Position numbers and translations under genes: made by a program. Of a stretch of 64,000 bases of DNA, positions 19,167-26,790 are shown one piece after another. How positions within the stretch are numbered: the stretch's first letter is position 1; every line of letters starts with the position of its first letter. The notes under the pieces are model-generated. The model saw nothing but the letters and a program-made list of their open reading frames with translations, searched no databases and was not told the origin of the DNA. This DNA is from Leptothermofonsia sichuanensis E412. Its GTDB lineage: Bacteria; Cyanobacteriota; Cyanobacteriia; Leptolyngbyales; Leptolyngbyaceae. The stretch is from assembly GCF_019891175.1 (NCBI RefSeq), contig NZ_CP072600.1, positions 5,518,001 to 5,582,000 on the forward strand, written 5' to 3'.

Positions 19167-19871
19167 TTACTCAACGATTCCAGCAACCTTTAGTAATCCC
19201 TGGAACAGGCGAATTCCATCCGTTCCACCGATCGCTGGATCAGACGCACGCTCTGGATGGGGCATCATGCCCAGGATATTGCCCTGGCGGTTACAGATAC
19301 CCGCAATATTGTTCAGTGACCCGTTGGGATTGCTCGACGGATCTATTTTTCCATCTGCCGTGCAATAGCGAAATACCACCTGTCCATGGGTTTCTAGCTC
19401 TGCCAGCGTATTGGCATCGGCGTAGTAGCTGCCTTCCCCATGAGCGATCGGGATCGTGATAATCTCCCCTGACTGGTAGGTTTGGGTCCAGGGTAAATCT
19501 GTTCGCTCAACTTTCAGGGGGACGCGATCGCAAACAAAATGCAGATCCCGATTTCGCACCAGTGCTCCTGGTAGTAATCCCGCTTCCGTCAACACCTGAA
19601 ACCCATTACAAATGCCCAGCAAAAACTTACCCTGCCTGGCATGGTCAATCGCAGACTGCATGGCTGGCGAAAACCGGGCAATTGCCCCACAGCGCAGATA
19701 ATCTCCATAGCTAAACCCACCGGGCACAATCACCACATCCAGATCTGACAGGTCGCTATCTTCGTGCCAGACCATCCGGGTTGGCTGATTCAACAGCGTT
19801 CGGGTGACATAGGCAACATCGCGATCGCAATTAGAACCTGGAAACACAATCACACCAAACTTGATTGCCAC
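19167..19871 (-). CDS. purQ: Phosphoribosylformylglycinamidine synthase, glutaminase subunit
   Basis: A 234-residue PurQ. It supplies ammonia from glutamine to PurL for step four of purine synthesis, in the cytoplasm. The start KFGVIVFPGSNCDRD is diagnostic, the nucleophile Cys is in LLGICNGFQVL, and the catalytic His/Glu pair is at MPHPERA. The start codon is GTG 19871; no ATG lies close upstream. The purS gene often found beside purQ is not seen here. Confidence 0.96.
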   Translation of the reverse strand: MAIKFGVIVFPGSNCDRDVAYVTRTLLNQPTRMVWHEDSDLSDLDVVIVPGGFSYGDYLRCGAIARFSPAMQSAIDHARQGKFLLGICNGFQVLTEAGLLPGALVRNRDLHFVCDRVPLKVERTDLPWTQTYQSGEIITIPIAHGEGSYYADANTLAELETHGQVVFRYCTADGKIDPSSNPNGSLNNIAGICNRQGNILGMMPHPERASDPAIGGTDGIRLFQGLLKVAGIVE

Positions 19872-20431
19872 AAATTATTCTCCCTTTGGTTGACCTCTTG
19901 ATCATAGGGGATGGGGGATAGGGTGCTTGAGTACTTAAAAGCCTATCCGAAAACTTCCTGGGCTTACACCATGCTGGATTTTGCGTTTGCGATTTTATCC
20001 CTCTTTATTCACGCTGGAAGCAGATAAATTCTGGAAAATACCTCGTTTCCACGGCTCTGCCTGGAAATGACAAATCCGAGGCTCTGCCTCCTTTCAGGTT
20101 TACTTGAGGCAGAGCCTCTAAACCTCCATTCCAGGCTGGAAGCCTGGAACGAGGGTTGGTTATAAATTTTTCCAGCAGAAGTGACCGAAGAGGGTTCTAG
20201 CTGCCGCCAGGACAAATTTACTTCATAAGTGTCAGTCTCCTAAGAAATCAGATTTTCAATAAGCATAAATACTCATCAAGCACACTTGGTTTCTTCCACC
20301 CTGAAGGTGCCAGGCGCGTGGAATACTAACGGTGAAGTTGTGCGGCGGCAGACAAGCTTGAACTTCCACCAATAAACTCTGTGCCGTCCGCACCAACGCA
20401 GTGTTAGCCTGCGGCAGCAGAGACCAGATTG
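19872..20431. other. Intergenic region with one copy of a 197-bp dispersed repeat
   Basis: No gene is seen. Most of the stretch is repeat copy 20000-20196, described separately. After it, 20270-20430 has a GC-rich patch with no recognisable feature and leads into the toxin gene's 3' end. Confidence 0.5.
20000..20196. repeat. Dispersed palindrome-rich repeat, copy 1
   Basis: Nearly identical to 62982-63179. It holds three internal dyads: cctcgtttccacggctctgcctggaaatg, gaggctctgcctc...gaggcagagcctc, and ccaggctggaagcctgg. There is no coding potential. It behaves like an intergenic dispersed repeat that folds into a multi-hairpin RNA or DNA. Confidence 0.85.
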
Positions 20432-20773
20432 TTACGACTCTTCATCAAAGTCTATATCTTCGAACCCCAGCCAGAAAAGCAAGACATCTTCAACCTGGGA
20501 TAACTGCTCTGAGTCCAATTCACCCAATTTCCTCAGCAGTTTGGCATGGGGGATGGTAACGAGATTCTGAACATCAAAGGCTCCCGGTTTCAAAAACCTT
20601 ACTTTCACATCAACCTCGAAGCGGGAACCTCTTGGACTTGTCGTGTGAGGAACCAGTGTTGCCAAAGCTCGATCTTGCATCAGAACTGGAATGCTAACCA
20701 CTAGACATGGCCTAACCTTTGCAACATAGCCCAGATCCACCAACCACACTTCACCACGAACAGGGCTACTCAT
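20432..20773 (-). CDS. MazF/PemK-family toxin (putative endoribonuclease)
   Basis: A 113-residue protein with the family start RGEVWLVDLGYVAKVRPCLVVS and the later strand LVTIPHAKLLRKLGEL. MazF/PemK toxins cleave mRNA when their antitoxin is lost. The ATG overlaps the antitoxin stop by eight bases, a classic coupled toxin-antitoxin arrangement. The acidic tail (DIDFDEES) is unremarkable. It sits at the edge of the IS island. Confidence 0.88.
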   Translation of the reverse strand: MSSPVRGEVWLVDLGYVAKVRPCLVVSIPVLMQDRALATLVPHTTSPRGSRFEVDVKVRFLKPGAFDVQNLVTIPHAKLLRKLGELDSEQLSQVEDVLLFWLGFEDIDFDEES

Positions 20774-20957
20774 AACCTGGTTCTTGCTGATCTAAGGCTA
20801 AGAATAACTCCTCTGCACTCAAGGTTAGATCTTCGTCTGTCAAAGGTGGAAAATCAAAATTAATAATTCGCCGCAAGATTTCTAGCGCAATCTCCATCTG
20901 CTCTGTATCAGGCAACCGATCAAAGTTGTTGAGAATTTCTTGAGCTAAGGCAGTCAT
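20766..20957 (-). CDS. Putative antitoxin of the MazF/PemK pair
   Basis: A 63-residue acidic, helix-rich protein (ILNNFDRLPDTEQMEIALEIL; SAEELFLALDQQEPGYE) encoded directly upstream of the MazF-like toxin and overlapping it by eight bases. The antitoxin role is inferred from size, acidity and position. I see no classic MazE AbrB-type fold, so it belongs to another small antitoxin class. Confidence 0.78.
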   Translation of the reverse strand: MTALAQEILNNFDRLPDTEQMEIALEILRRIINFDFPPLTDEDLTLSAEELFLALDQQEPGYE

Positions 20958-21044
20958 AGGATTGTATCGAATATCTGCTTAAACCCTAGCACAATTGCCA
21001 GTGCCTAAACATGTTCACTTAGAACCATTACAAATATTGGCTTA

Positions 21045-21901
21045 TACCAATTCTTTAAGAGAGGACTACAGATGGTATAAAACTGTTATTGGGTTCAAGA
21101 AGGAGCTATGGCAGGGGTTTACAAACTGGAAATCGCTGAGAGTGTCGAAGACCTCAAGCCGTTGCTGCGATCTCAAAAGAGTGCGTCAGACAAAGAGCGA
21201 GTGCAGTTACTGTATCTGCTCAAAAGTGAGCAAGCCAAAACAGTGCAGGCCGCAGCAGAATTACTGGGACGGCATCGGGTCACGGTGCAAGAGTGGTTAC
21301 GACTTTACCGCCAGGGAGGACTGAGCAGTTTGTTAAGCCACAAGCGTCGCCTTGGACGGCAGCATAGCATTCCTCAATGGGCACAGGATGCCTTGAACCA
21401 ACGATTGCAGCAGGCAGAAGGGTTCAATAGTTACGGCGAGATTTGCCAGTGGTTAGAAAGCCAACTGGGCATTGTGGCCCCTTACAAAACCGTGCATCAG
21501 TTGGTGCAGTATCGCCTCAAAGCGTCTCCCAAAGTGGCTCGTCCCATCAGTGCCCAGCAATCACCTGAGCAGGTAGAAACCTATAAAAAAAACTCTGTGA
21601 GAATTTGGCAATGCTAGCTTGGTTTGCTGTCGCTGTGCTGGGGTTAACTGAACGGGTTCGATTCCTTTGTGAGGATGAAACGCGCATTAGCCTCAAGACC
21701 ATTAGTGGTCGCAAAATCACTGCATCCGGTATTAAACCGAAAGGGAAAGTGCAATGGCAGTTTCGTGCCACTTACTTGTATGGTGTTGTTGAGCCTGCGA
21801 CTGGAGAACACTGCTTCTACGAGTTCACCCACTTCAACCCCGACTGCTTTCAAGTGTTTCTCAATCTGGTTGCTCAGCACTTTGCAGACAGTATTTTGAT
21901 T
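21045..21901 (+). mobile_element. IS630-family element, 5' part only (truncated by IS1)
   Basis: The left 857 bp of the element at 37642-38784, which it matches base for base as far as I can compare. The left tip TACCAATTCTTTAAGAG follows a TA target dinucleotide (21043-21044). The right part, including the second and third catalytic acidic residues and the right inverted repeat, is missing. The match stops after 'gtattttgatt', where an IS1-type end begins. Confidence 0.93.
21108..21617 (+). CDS. IS630 transposase ORF A (helix-turn-helix half), in truncated copy
   Basis: 169 residues, identical to the product at 37705-38214. It carries the DNA-binding half (AAELLGRHRVTVQEWLRLYRQGG, helix-turn-helix, then IPQWAQDALNQRL). 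The A8C slippery run is present at its 3' end, but the frameshifted product could not be a full transposase because ORF B is cut. Confidence 0.9.
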   Translation: MAGVYKLEIAESVEDLKPLLRSQKSASDKERVQLLYLLKSEQAKTVQAAAELLGRHRVTVQEWLRLYRQGGLSSLLSHKRRLGRQHSIPQWAQDALNQRLQQAEGFNSYGEICQWLESQLGIVAPYKTVHQLVQYRLKASPKVARPISAQQSPEQVETYKKNSVRIWQC

Positions 21902-21919
21902 GGTAGTCCTTTTTCATAA
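21605..21919 (+). pseudogene. IS630 transposase ORF B fragment, broken by IS1
   Basis: The frame encodes the first third of the DDE catalytic half, with the first catalytic Asp in FLCEDETRIS. It loses homology at 21901, running six codons into IS1 sequence before a stop. Two of the three catalytic residues are absent, so it is non-functional. Confidence 0.9.
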
Positions 21920-22755
21920 AGGACAGAGAAAATGGATAATAGATAAAGGTTGTTCTTTGTATCTGCATATGTGAAGCATTCCTCGTTTCCTGCGATGCCC
22001 CAACTGTGGCTCTGACGACATCATGAAAAATGGCACGACCCGGCGAGGCAAACAAAACTACAAATGCCGTGATTGTGGTCGCCAATTTGTCGAAAATCCT
22101 CAGTGGAAACCTCGGGAAAAAGACAGCACTGCCATGATTGACCGTCTGCTGTTAGAGAAGATTCCCCTGGCGGGATCGCCCGTGGGCTGAAGTTGTCAGA
22201 GTCCTGGCTACAAGGCTATGTCAACCAATGCTACGAGGAGGTGCCCCGTCAGGTGCAGGTGACCCCTAAGCCCAAGGGAGCCTTAACAGTGCAAATGGAT
22301 GAATTGTGGTCGTTTGTTGATGATAAAGGCAACAAGCAGTGGGTGTGGTTAGCGCTCGATACGCGAACCCGCGAGATTGTGGGTTGCCCCATTGGGGATC
22401 GTTCAAAAGACTCTGCTTTAGCCTTGGGGCAATCGATGCCGGGGGTGTATCGGCAATGTGCGGTGATTTACACCGACTATTGGGATGCTTATAAGGCTGT
22501 CCTACCAAGTAACCGGCATTATGCCGTTGGCAAAGAAACGGGTTTGACTAGCTACATCGAACGATTCAACAATACCTTAAGGCAACGGGTATCTCGATTA
22601 GTGCGAAAGACCCTATCATTTTCCAAGAAATTGGATAATCATATCGCTGCGATTTGGAATTTCATCCATCACTATAACGAACAGATCCGTCTGCAATTAT
22701 CCAACTGTTGAGGGGATGCTTGCTTTTTCCTTATCCTTTCCTAAAAAGGACTACC
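21902..22755 (+). mobile_element. IS1-family element (854 bp)
   Basis: Bounded by inverted repeats: GGTAGTCCTTTTTCATAAAGGA on the left and the complement of TCCTTTCCTAAAAAGGACTACC on the right. It contains an IS1-type transposase frame. It interrupts an IS630 element. The flanking bases do not form a target duplication (attttgatt versus gaaattcgt), so the right side has been rearranged since insertion. Confidence 0.88.
21969..22711 (+). pseudogene. IS1-family transposase, inactivated
   Basis: The first part encodes an InsA-like zinc finger (RCPNCGSDDIMKNGTTRRGKQNY, then CRDCGRQF). The second part (22193-22711) encodes the catalytic domain with D in MDELWSFVDD, D in IYTDYWDAY and E in YIERFNNTLRQ. 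Two defects are visible: the ATG at 21969 is followed at once by TGA, and the frame shifts by one base near 22172, where GCGGGATCGCC looks like a GCGGGGATCGCC that lost a G. A programmed shift is possible but no A-rich slippery site is present there. Confidence 0.8.
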
Positions 22756-22812
22756 GAAATTCGTACTCCTCGCCATCGCAGATCGCTTTATCGTGCACTC
22801 TCCCCCCGTAGG
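22756..22812. other. Orphan 57-bp segment between IS1 and IS21
   Basis: This stretch belongs to neither neighbouring IS by its ends. On the minus strand it has an open frame reading YGGRVHDKAICDGEEYEF, which looks like a scrap of a real protein, but I cannot identify it. Confidence 0.4.
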
Positions 22813-23003
22813 TGCAAAATTGCATGAACTTCGGCACCTAATTCTCCGGAAACTTCGGCACCGAAGTGACCCCTACTTCGGCACCTAATTCTCCGGATGC
22901 CTCGGCACCTGATTCTCCGGAAACTTCGGCAGGTCATTCCCACCCAACTTCGGCACCTGCGACTACACTGCACACACTTTGATGAGTAGAAGCCGGAGAG
23001 CCG

Positions 23004-24548
23004 ATGAAAAAACAGCAAGGAGGATTACTGCCGATGGCCAAATTTCGAGAAATGGTGCGCTTGCACGAGTTAGGCCACAACCAGAGTGCGATTGCCCAAA
23101 GTTGCGGGGTCGCTCGTTCAACGGTGCAGGATTACATTCGGCGAGCCGTGGCAAAGGGCCTGAGCTATGAGCAATTAAGCCAGATGAGCGACAGCCAGGC
23201 GTTAGAGCTACTGGGCAAAGGCCAGCGGCAAGTGCCCATCAAAACTGAAACCATTAACTTTGCTCAAGTGGCGGTCGAGTTGCAACGCAAGGGCGTGACC
23301 TTGGCGCTGTTGTGGCAGGAAGGCTTGGACAAAGGGGAGTGGCAGTTGAGTTACGGGGGCTTCTGTCGGCGCTACAACCGCTGGCGAGCCCAGCAGAAGT
23401 TATCGATGCGGCAGGTATACCAAGGGGGCGAAAAGCTGTTTGTTGATTACTGCGGCTTGACGGTGCCAGTGACTGAGGCGGACACGGGCGAAGTCGTCGA
23501 GGCCCAAATCTTCGTGGCGTGTTTGGGTGCGAGTAACTACACCTATGCCGAAGCCACGCCTACCCAAGCGTTACCTCATTGGATTGGGGCGCATCAACGC
23601 ACGTTTGCATGCTTGGGTGGAGTGCCGCGGGTTGTCGTGCCTGATAACCTCAAGTCCGGGGTCACAGATCCCTGTCGCTATGAACCTGGAATCAATCGTA
23701 CTTATCAGGAGTTAGCGAGCCACTATGGTGTTGCCATCATCCCCGCCCGTCCGAAAAAGCCGAAGGACAAAGCCAAGGTGGAAAAAGCGGTGCAAGAGGT
23801 AGAACGGCAAATCTTGGCTCCGTTACGGAACCAACGCTTTACCAGTTTTGCCGAGTTGAACCAGGCCATTGCCCTACGTCTGAGCGCCCTCAACGAGCGG
23901 GTGATGCCCAGTTATGGCTTGTCGCGTCAAGCCTTGTTTGAGCAGGTAGACAAACCAGCCTTGCGGCCGCTGCCCATGCAGGAGTTTGTCTTGGGGCAAT
24001 GGAAGCGGGCGAAGGTGAACCTGGATTATCACATTGAAGTCGAGGGGCATTACTACTCAGTGCCTTACCACCTGGTGCATTGTCCAGTCGAGGTCAAAGT
24101 GAGGGAGAACCTGGTGGAGATTTTTCACGAACATCAACGCATGGCCTGTCATCAACGTTCGCGGGTGCGCTACCGCCACACCACCCTACCGCCTCATATG
24201 CCACCGGAGCACTGGGCCTACAAAGCCCAATCGAAAGAGGCCTTTCTGAGTTGGGCAGAGCGTATTGGGCCCCAAACCCAAGTCCAGGTGCACGCCATCT
24301 TTGAGAGCAAGGAGCATGAAGAGCAAGCCTTTCGCACCCTCAAAGGAGTGCAGCGGTTAGTCCAGCAGTATGGCCAAGACCGCCTGGAAGCGGCTTGTCA
24401 TACTGCCAATGTTTTGGGCATGGTCGGATTGCAACGACTCCGCTCGCTCCTGGAGAACCACTTGGAGCAAGAATCTGTTTGTGCAGACATTCCATCAATC
24501 GCCCCGGTTGAACATGCCAACCTCCGGGGTGCCCAGTACTTTCACTAA
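23004..24548 (+). CDS. istA: IS21 transposase IstA
   Basis: A 514-residue transposase with an N-terminal helix-turn-helix (HNQSAIAQSCGVARSTVQDYI, about residues 25-45) and an integrase-core catalytic domain. The acidic residues are in KLFVDYCGLTV, VVVPDNLKSGV and KAKVEKAVQEVERQI. A C-terminal beta domain binds DNA. Length is normal and no lesion is visible. istB starts 10 bp after the stop. Confidence 0.95.
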   Translation: MKKQQGGLLPMAKFREMVRLHELGHNQSAIAQSCGVARSTVQDYIRRAVAKGLSYEQLSQMSDSQALELLGKGQRQVPIKTETINFAQVAVELQRKGVTLALLWQEGLDKGEWQLSYGGFCRRYNRWRAQQKLSMRQVYQGGEKLFVDYCGLTVPVTEADTGEVVEAQIFVACLGASNYTYAEATPTQALPHWIGAHQRTFACLGGVPRVVVPDNLKSGVTDPCRYEPGINRTYQELASHYGVAIIPARPKKPKDKAKVEKAVQEVERQILAPLRNQRFTSFAELNQAIALRLSALNERVMPSYGLSRQALFEQVDKPALRPLPMQEFVLGQWKRAKVNLDYHIEVEGHYYSVPYHLVHCPVEVKVRENLVEIFHEHQRMACHQRSRVRYRHTTLPPHMPPEHWAYKAQSKEAFLSWAERIGPQTQVQVHAIFESKEHEEQAFRTLKGVQRLVQQYGQDRLEAACHTANVLGMVGLQRLRSLLENHLEQESVCADIPSIAPVEHANLRGAQYFH

Positions 24549-24558
24549 GGGATGACTG

Positions 24559-25311
24559 ATGAATCCATCGACTGTTGAACAACTCAAAGCCTTGCGCTTA
24601 AGTGGGATGCTCGAAGCCTGGAGTGAGCAATACACCAGCAGCACCTACCATGATCTGGGATTCGATGAACGCTTCTCATTACTGGTCGAGCGCGAACATC
24701 ACCGGCGGGACCAACAACGCCTCCAACGGCGGCTGAAGCAAGCCCAACTCTCCACCACCGCTGCGGTGGCTGATATTGATTTTTCAGTGGCTCGCGGGCT
24801 GGTCAAATCCAAGTTTCTCGAACTCGCCGATGGTCAATGGGTGCAAGCGCATCTCAACTTAATCATGGTCGGACCGACCGGTGTCGGCAAAACCTTTCTC
24901 TCCTCGGTACTGGCCAACCGTTGTTGTACCCTCGGACAAACGGTGCGCTACATCCGCAGTGCCGATTTGATTATGGAACTCAAACTTGCTCGCGCTGATG
25001 GTTCTTTGCCCAAGTTGCAACGTCAATTCGCGGCGGTCAATCTGCTCGTGCTTGATGACTGGTTGCGGGATCCACTGCCCCTGCAAGAGGCTCGTGACTG
25101 GTTAGACCTGCTCGATTTACGCTATCGCAAAGCCTCCTGTTTATTTGCCACGCAACTCCCGGTTGAAGACTGGCATGGCCAAATTGCCGACCCAACCTTG
25201 GCCGATGCCATCCTCGACCGCATTGTGCATGACTCGTTGCGACTGGTGCTCAAAGGAGAGTCGATGCGAAAGCTCACCAGCAAATTGCACACCCACTCCC
25301 AGTCCACTTAA
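24559..25311 (+). CDS. istB: IS21 helper ATPase IstB
   Basis: A 250-residue AAA+ ATPase of the IstB/DnaC type. Walker A is GPTGVGKTF (about 108-116) and Walker B is LLVLDDW. IstB selects target DNA and activates IstA. Together the two genes suggest this IS21 may still be able to move, if its ends are intact. Confidence 0.95.
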   Translation: MNPSTVEQLKALRLSGMLEAWSEQYTSSTYHDLGFDERFSLLVEREHHRRDQQRLQRRLKQAQLSTTAAVADIDFSVARGLVKSKFLELADGQWVQAHLNLIMVGPTGVGKTFLSSVLANRCCTLGQTVRYIRSADLIMELKLARADGSLPKLQRQFAAVNLLVLDDWLRDPLPLQEARDWLDLLDLRYRKASCLFATQLPVEDWHGQIADPTLADAILDRIVHDSLRLVLKGESMRKLTSKLHTHSQST

Positions 25312-25446
25312 TTGCGTCCATTCCATTATTTCATTTTGTGTTTTTAGACGCATTGCTGATGCGATCTCATCGCCGATCTGAATTAATAGATTTAGACCTG
25401 CCGAAGTTGGCGGTGAATCCGGTGCCGAACTCGTGAAAATACAGCA

Positions 25447-26040
25447 TCGTTGAAAGAGACTTGCCAAAGCACCTTCGGAAATCGCTAAATTGAACACCTC
25501 CGACATCAGTTGACTCAGCCGCGCATAGCTGATTGCATGACCGTAGCGCAACGTCGTGACTAAGGCCGCCACCCCATCGCCGAAGGGACTGCCGGGTTCT
25601 AGTCCCACCGGAACTGGAGCCAATTGAACTTCTCCACAACCCGGACAGGTGCAACCATACCGTTCCACTTGAGTCACAACCGGGCGAATCGGTGGAATCT
25701 CCACTTTTTCATAGCGTTGCAGCAATTGCTGAAGGGTTCCAGACAGACTCACACCACAAGTTTTGCACCTGTTCACTTCGGCGCGGATAATTTGGTCGGG
25801 ATTCGGAGTCAGCTTACGCCCACCACCACAGCGTCCCACACTCGCACTTCGATTTATCTCTTGGGAGCCAGAAGGCTCGCTAACTGCTGCTTTGAATCCT
25901 TGAGCAGGGGGTAAACTGGAATTCTTGGATGTCTTTTTCGGCTTCTTTTGTTGCAACTTTTGCAGCTCATCCCACAGTGTCTGGATCAGCCTGTCCTTAT
26001 CAGAGTCTGTGAGTTGCTTGAGGTCTGGAAGCTCTTTCAT
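25447..26040 (-). pseudogene. IS66-family transposase, N-terminal fragment
   Basis: The frame from ATG 26040 encodes about 198 residues of an IS66 transposase: the coiled start DRLIQTLWDELQKLQQKK, a KTSKNSSLPP segment, the zinc-binding CKTCGVSLSG and CTCPGCGE motifs, and YGHAISYARLSQLMSEVFNLAISEGALASLFQR. Homology is lost after LFQR, where IS21 begins. The DDE catalytic domain is absent. The reading frame runs on to 25141 through IS21 DNA without meaning. Confidence 0.9.
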
Positions 26041-26094
26041 GCCTTTAACTCTAGTGTTCTTTCTCGCCTTGTCAACCCCCAGTTGAGCAATTAC
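25447..26094 (-). mobile_element. IS66-family element remnant (one end only)
   Basis: On the minus strand the element appears to start at 26094 with GTAATTGCTCAACTGGGGG, fitting the GTAA tips common in the IS66 family. It is inserted at the poly-A frameshift site of a second IS630 element. Its other end is not found because IS21 and later loss replaced it. Confidence 0.75.
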
Positions 26095-26582
26095 GTTTTT
26101 TTAAATGATTCGCGCCGTTCACAATCCTGCTTGATATTTTGCGGACGAGCCACTTTCAGCTTCGCTTGGAGGCGATAGCGCGTCATTTGGTATACCGCAT
26201 GATACTCCGCTTCGACACCCAACTCCTCCGCTAACCACTGTTGCACAGCTCCATAACTGGCAAATCCATGTTCCGAGTTCTTTAATCGCTTAGCCAGTGC
26301 CTCTTCCGCCCATTGTGGAATCTTGCGGACACCGCCAGACGACACTTTACGTTCCAGCATGGCACTCACCCCACCTTCCCGATACTGCAATAACCATCTC
26401 CCTACTGTATTGCGATGTTTCCCGATCGCCTTGGCAATCGCACCAATGCTGGGTGGCTTTTCCTGTTTGAGCCAGTACAGCACTTGCAGGCGTTCCTTGT
26501 CCTTTGGTGTTTCCACTTGTTGCAATTGTTGGACTAGCTCATCGAGACTTTCTTTGACTTTAACCGAGGTGACTCCAGCCAT
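26091..26582 (-). pseudogene. IS630-type transposase ORF A, cut at its frameshift site
   Basis: 163 residues beginning MAGVTSVKVKESL, with helix-turn-helix IGAIAKAIGKHRNTVGRWLLQYREGG. The organisation matches ORF A of the other IS630, with clearly different sequence. The stop TAA comes from the GTAA tip of the inserted IS66; the preceding TTTAAAAAAAC resembles the slippery run of the intact copy. The catalytic half is lost. Confidence 0.88.
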
Positions 26583-26648
26583 TGCAGAGGGAATCTAAAC
26601 TACCCTCTCAGTCTACTCTATTTGCCCTATATCCAATTTAAATCGGTA
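26095..26648 (-). mobile_element. Second IS630-type element, partial
   Basis: It differs from the 21/37 kb element. The outer tip on the minus strand is TACCGATTTAAATTGGATATAG (26648 inward), next to a TA at 26649-26650. It holds the ORF A half only, cut by IS66 at 26094. The TA target lies within a MITE-like repeat whose other half is missing. Confidence 0.85.
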
Positions 26649-26722
26649 TAAAGTACGGGAGTGTGAAGTACAGTGGGGTGCAGAGCACCCCACTGTACTT
26701 CACACCCTTGAAAAGGGCTATA
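26649..26722. repeat. MITE-like 'TATAGC' repeat, copy 1 (right part)
   Basis: Matches 49123-49196, with central arms gtgaagtacagtggggtg and caccccactgtacttcac and the end cttgaaaagggctata. The left part (tatagcgtttctcaattgag) is missing because an IS630-type element sits at the internal TA. A shortened relative follows at 26731-26780. Confidence 0.85.
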
Positions 26723-26730
26723 TCTCCTGC

Positions 26731-26780
26731 TATAGCGTTTCTCAATTGAATGCGGTACGGAGATGGAAAAGGGCTATATA
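26731..26780. repeat. MITE-like 'TATAGC' repeat, short internally deleted copy
   Basis: Begins tatagcgtttctcaattgaatgcgg and ends gaaaagggctatata. Both family ends are present but the central hairpin is absent. It lies within 15 bp of the 3' end of the PlsY/PEP-utilising gene. Confidence 0.75.
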
Positions 26781-26790
26781 TCAACCAGAT

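Larger units (their letters stand above)
22813..25446 (+). mobile_element. IS21-family element with istA and istB
   Basis: About 2.6 kb holding istA and istB in tandem. The left end has several copies of acttcggcacc spaced by ctaattctccgga (22826-22960). The right end has two inverted copies (25400-25430: ctgccgaagttgg, ggtgccgaac). Such multiple terminal repeats are typical IS21 transposase-binding sites. Exact tips are uncertain; TGC at 22813 and GCA at 25446 place the first repeat at equal distance from both ends. The element lies inside an IS66-type transposase gene. Confidence 0.82.

Noticed and set aside
22826-22960. Regularly spaced 'cttcggcacc...ctaattctccgga' repeats resembling a CRISPR array
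   Set aside because: The units are short, irregularly spaced and repeated in inverted form at 25400-25430; they are IS21 terminal transposase-binding repeats.
25141-25446. Extension of the IS66 transposase frame through 25141
   Set aside because: This part is IS21 right-end and istB antisense sequence; homology to IS66 stops after LFQR.
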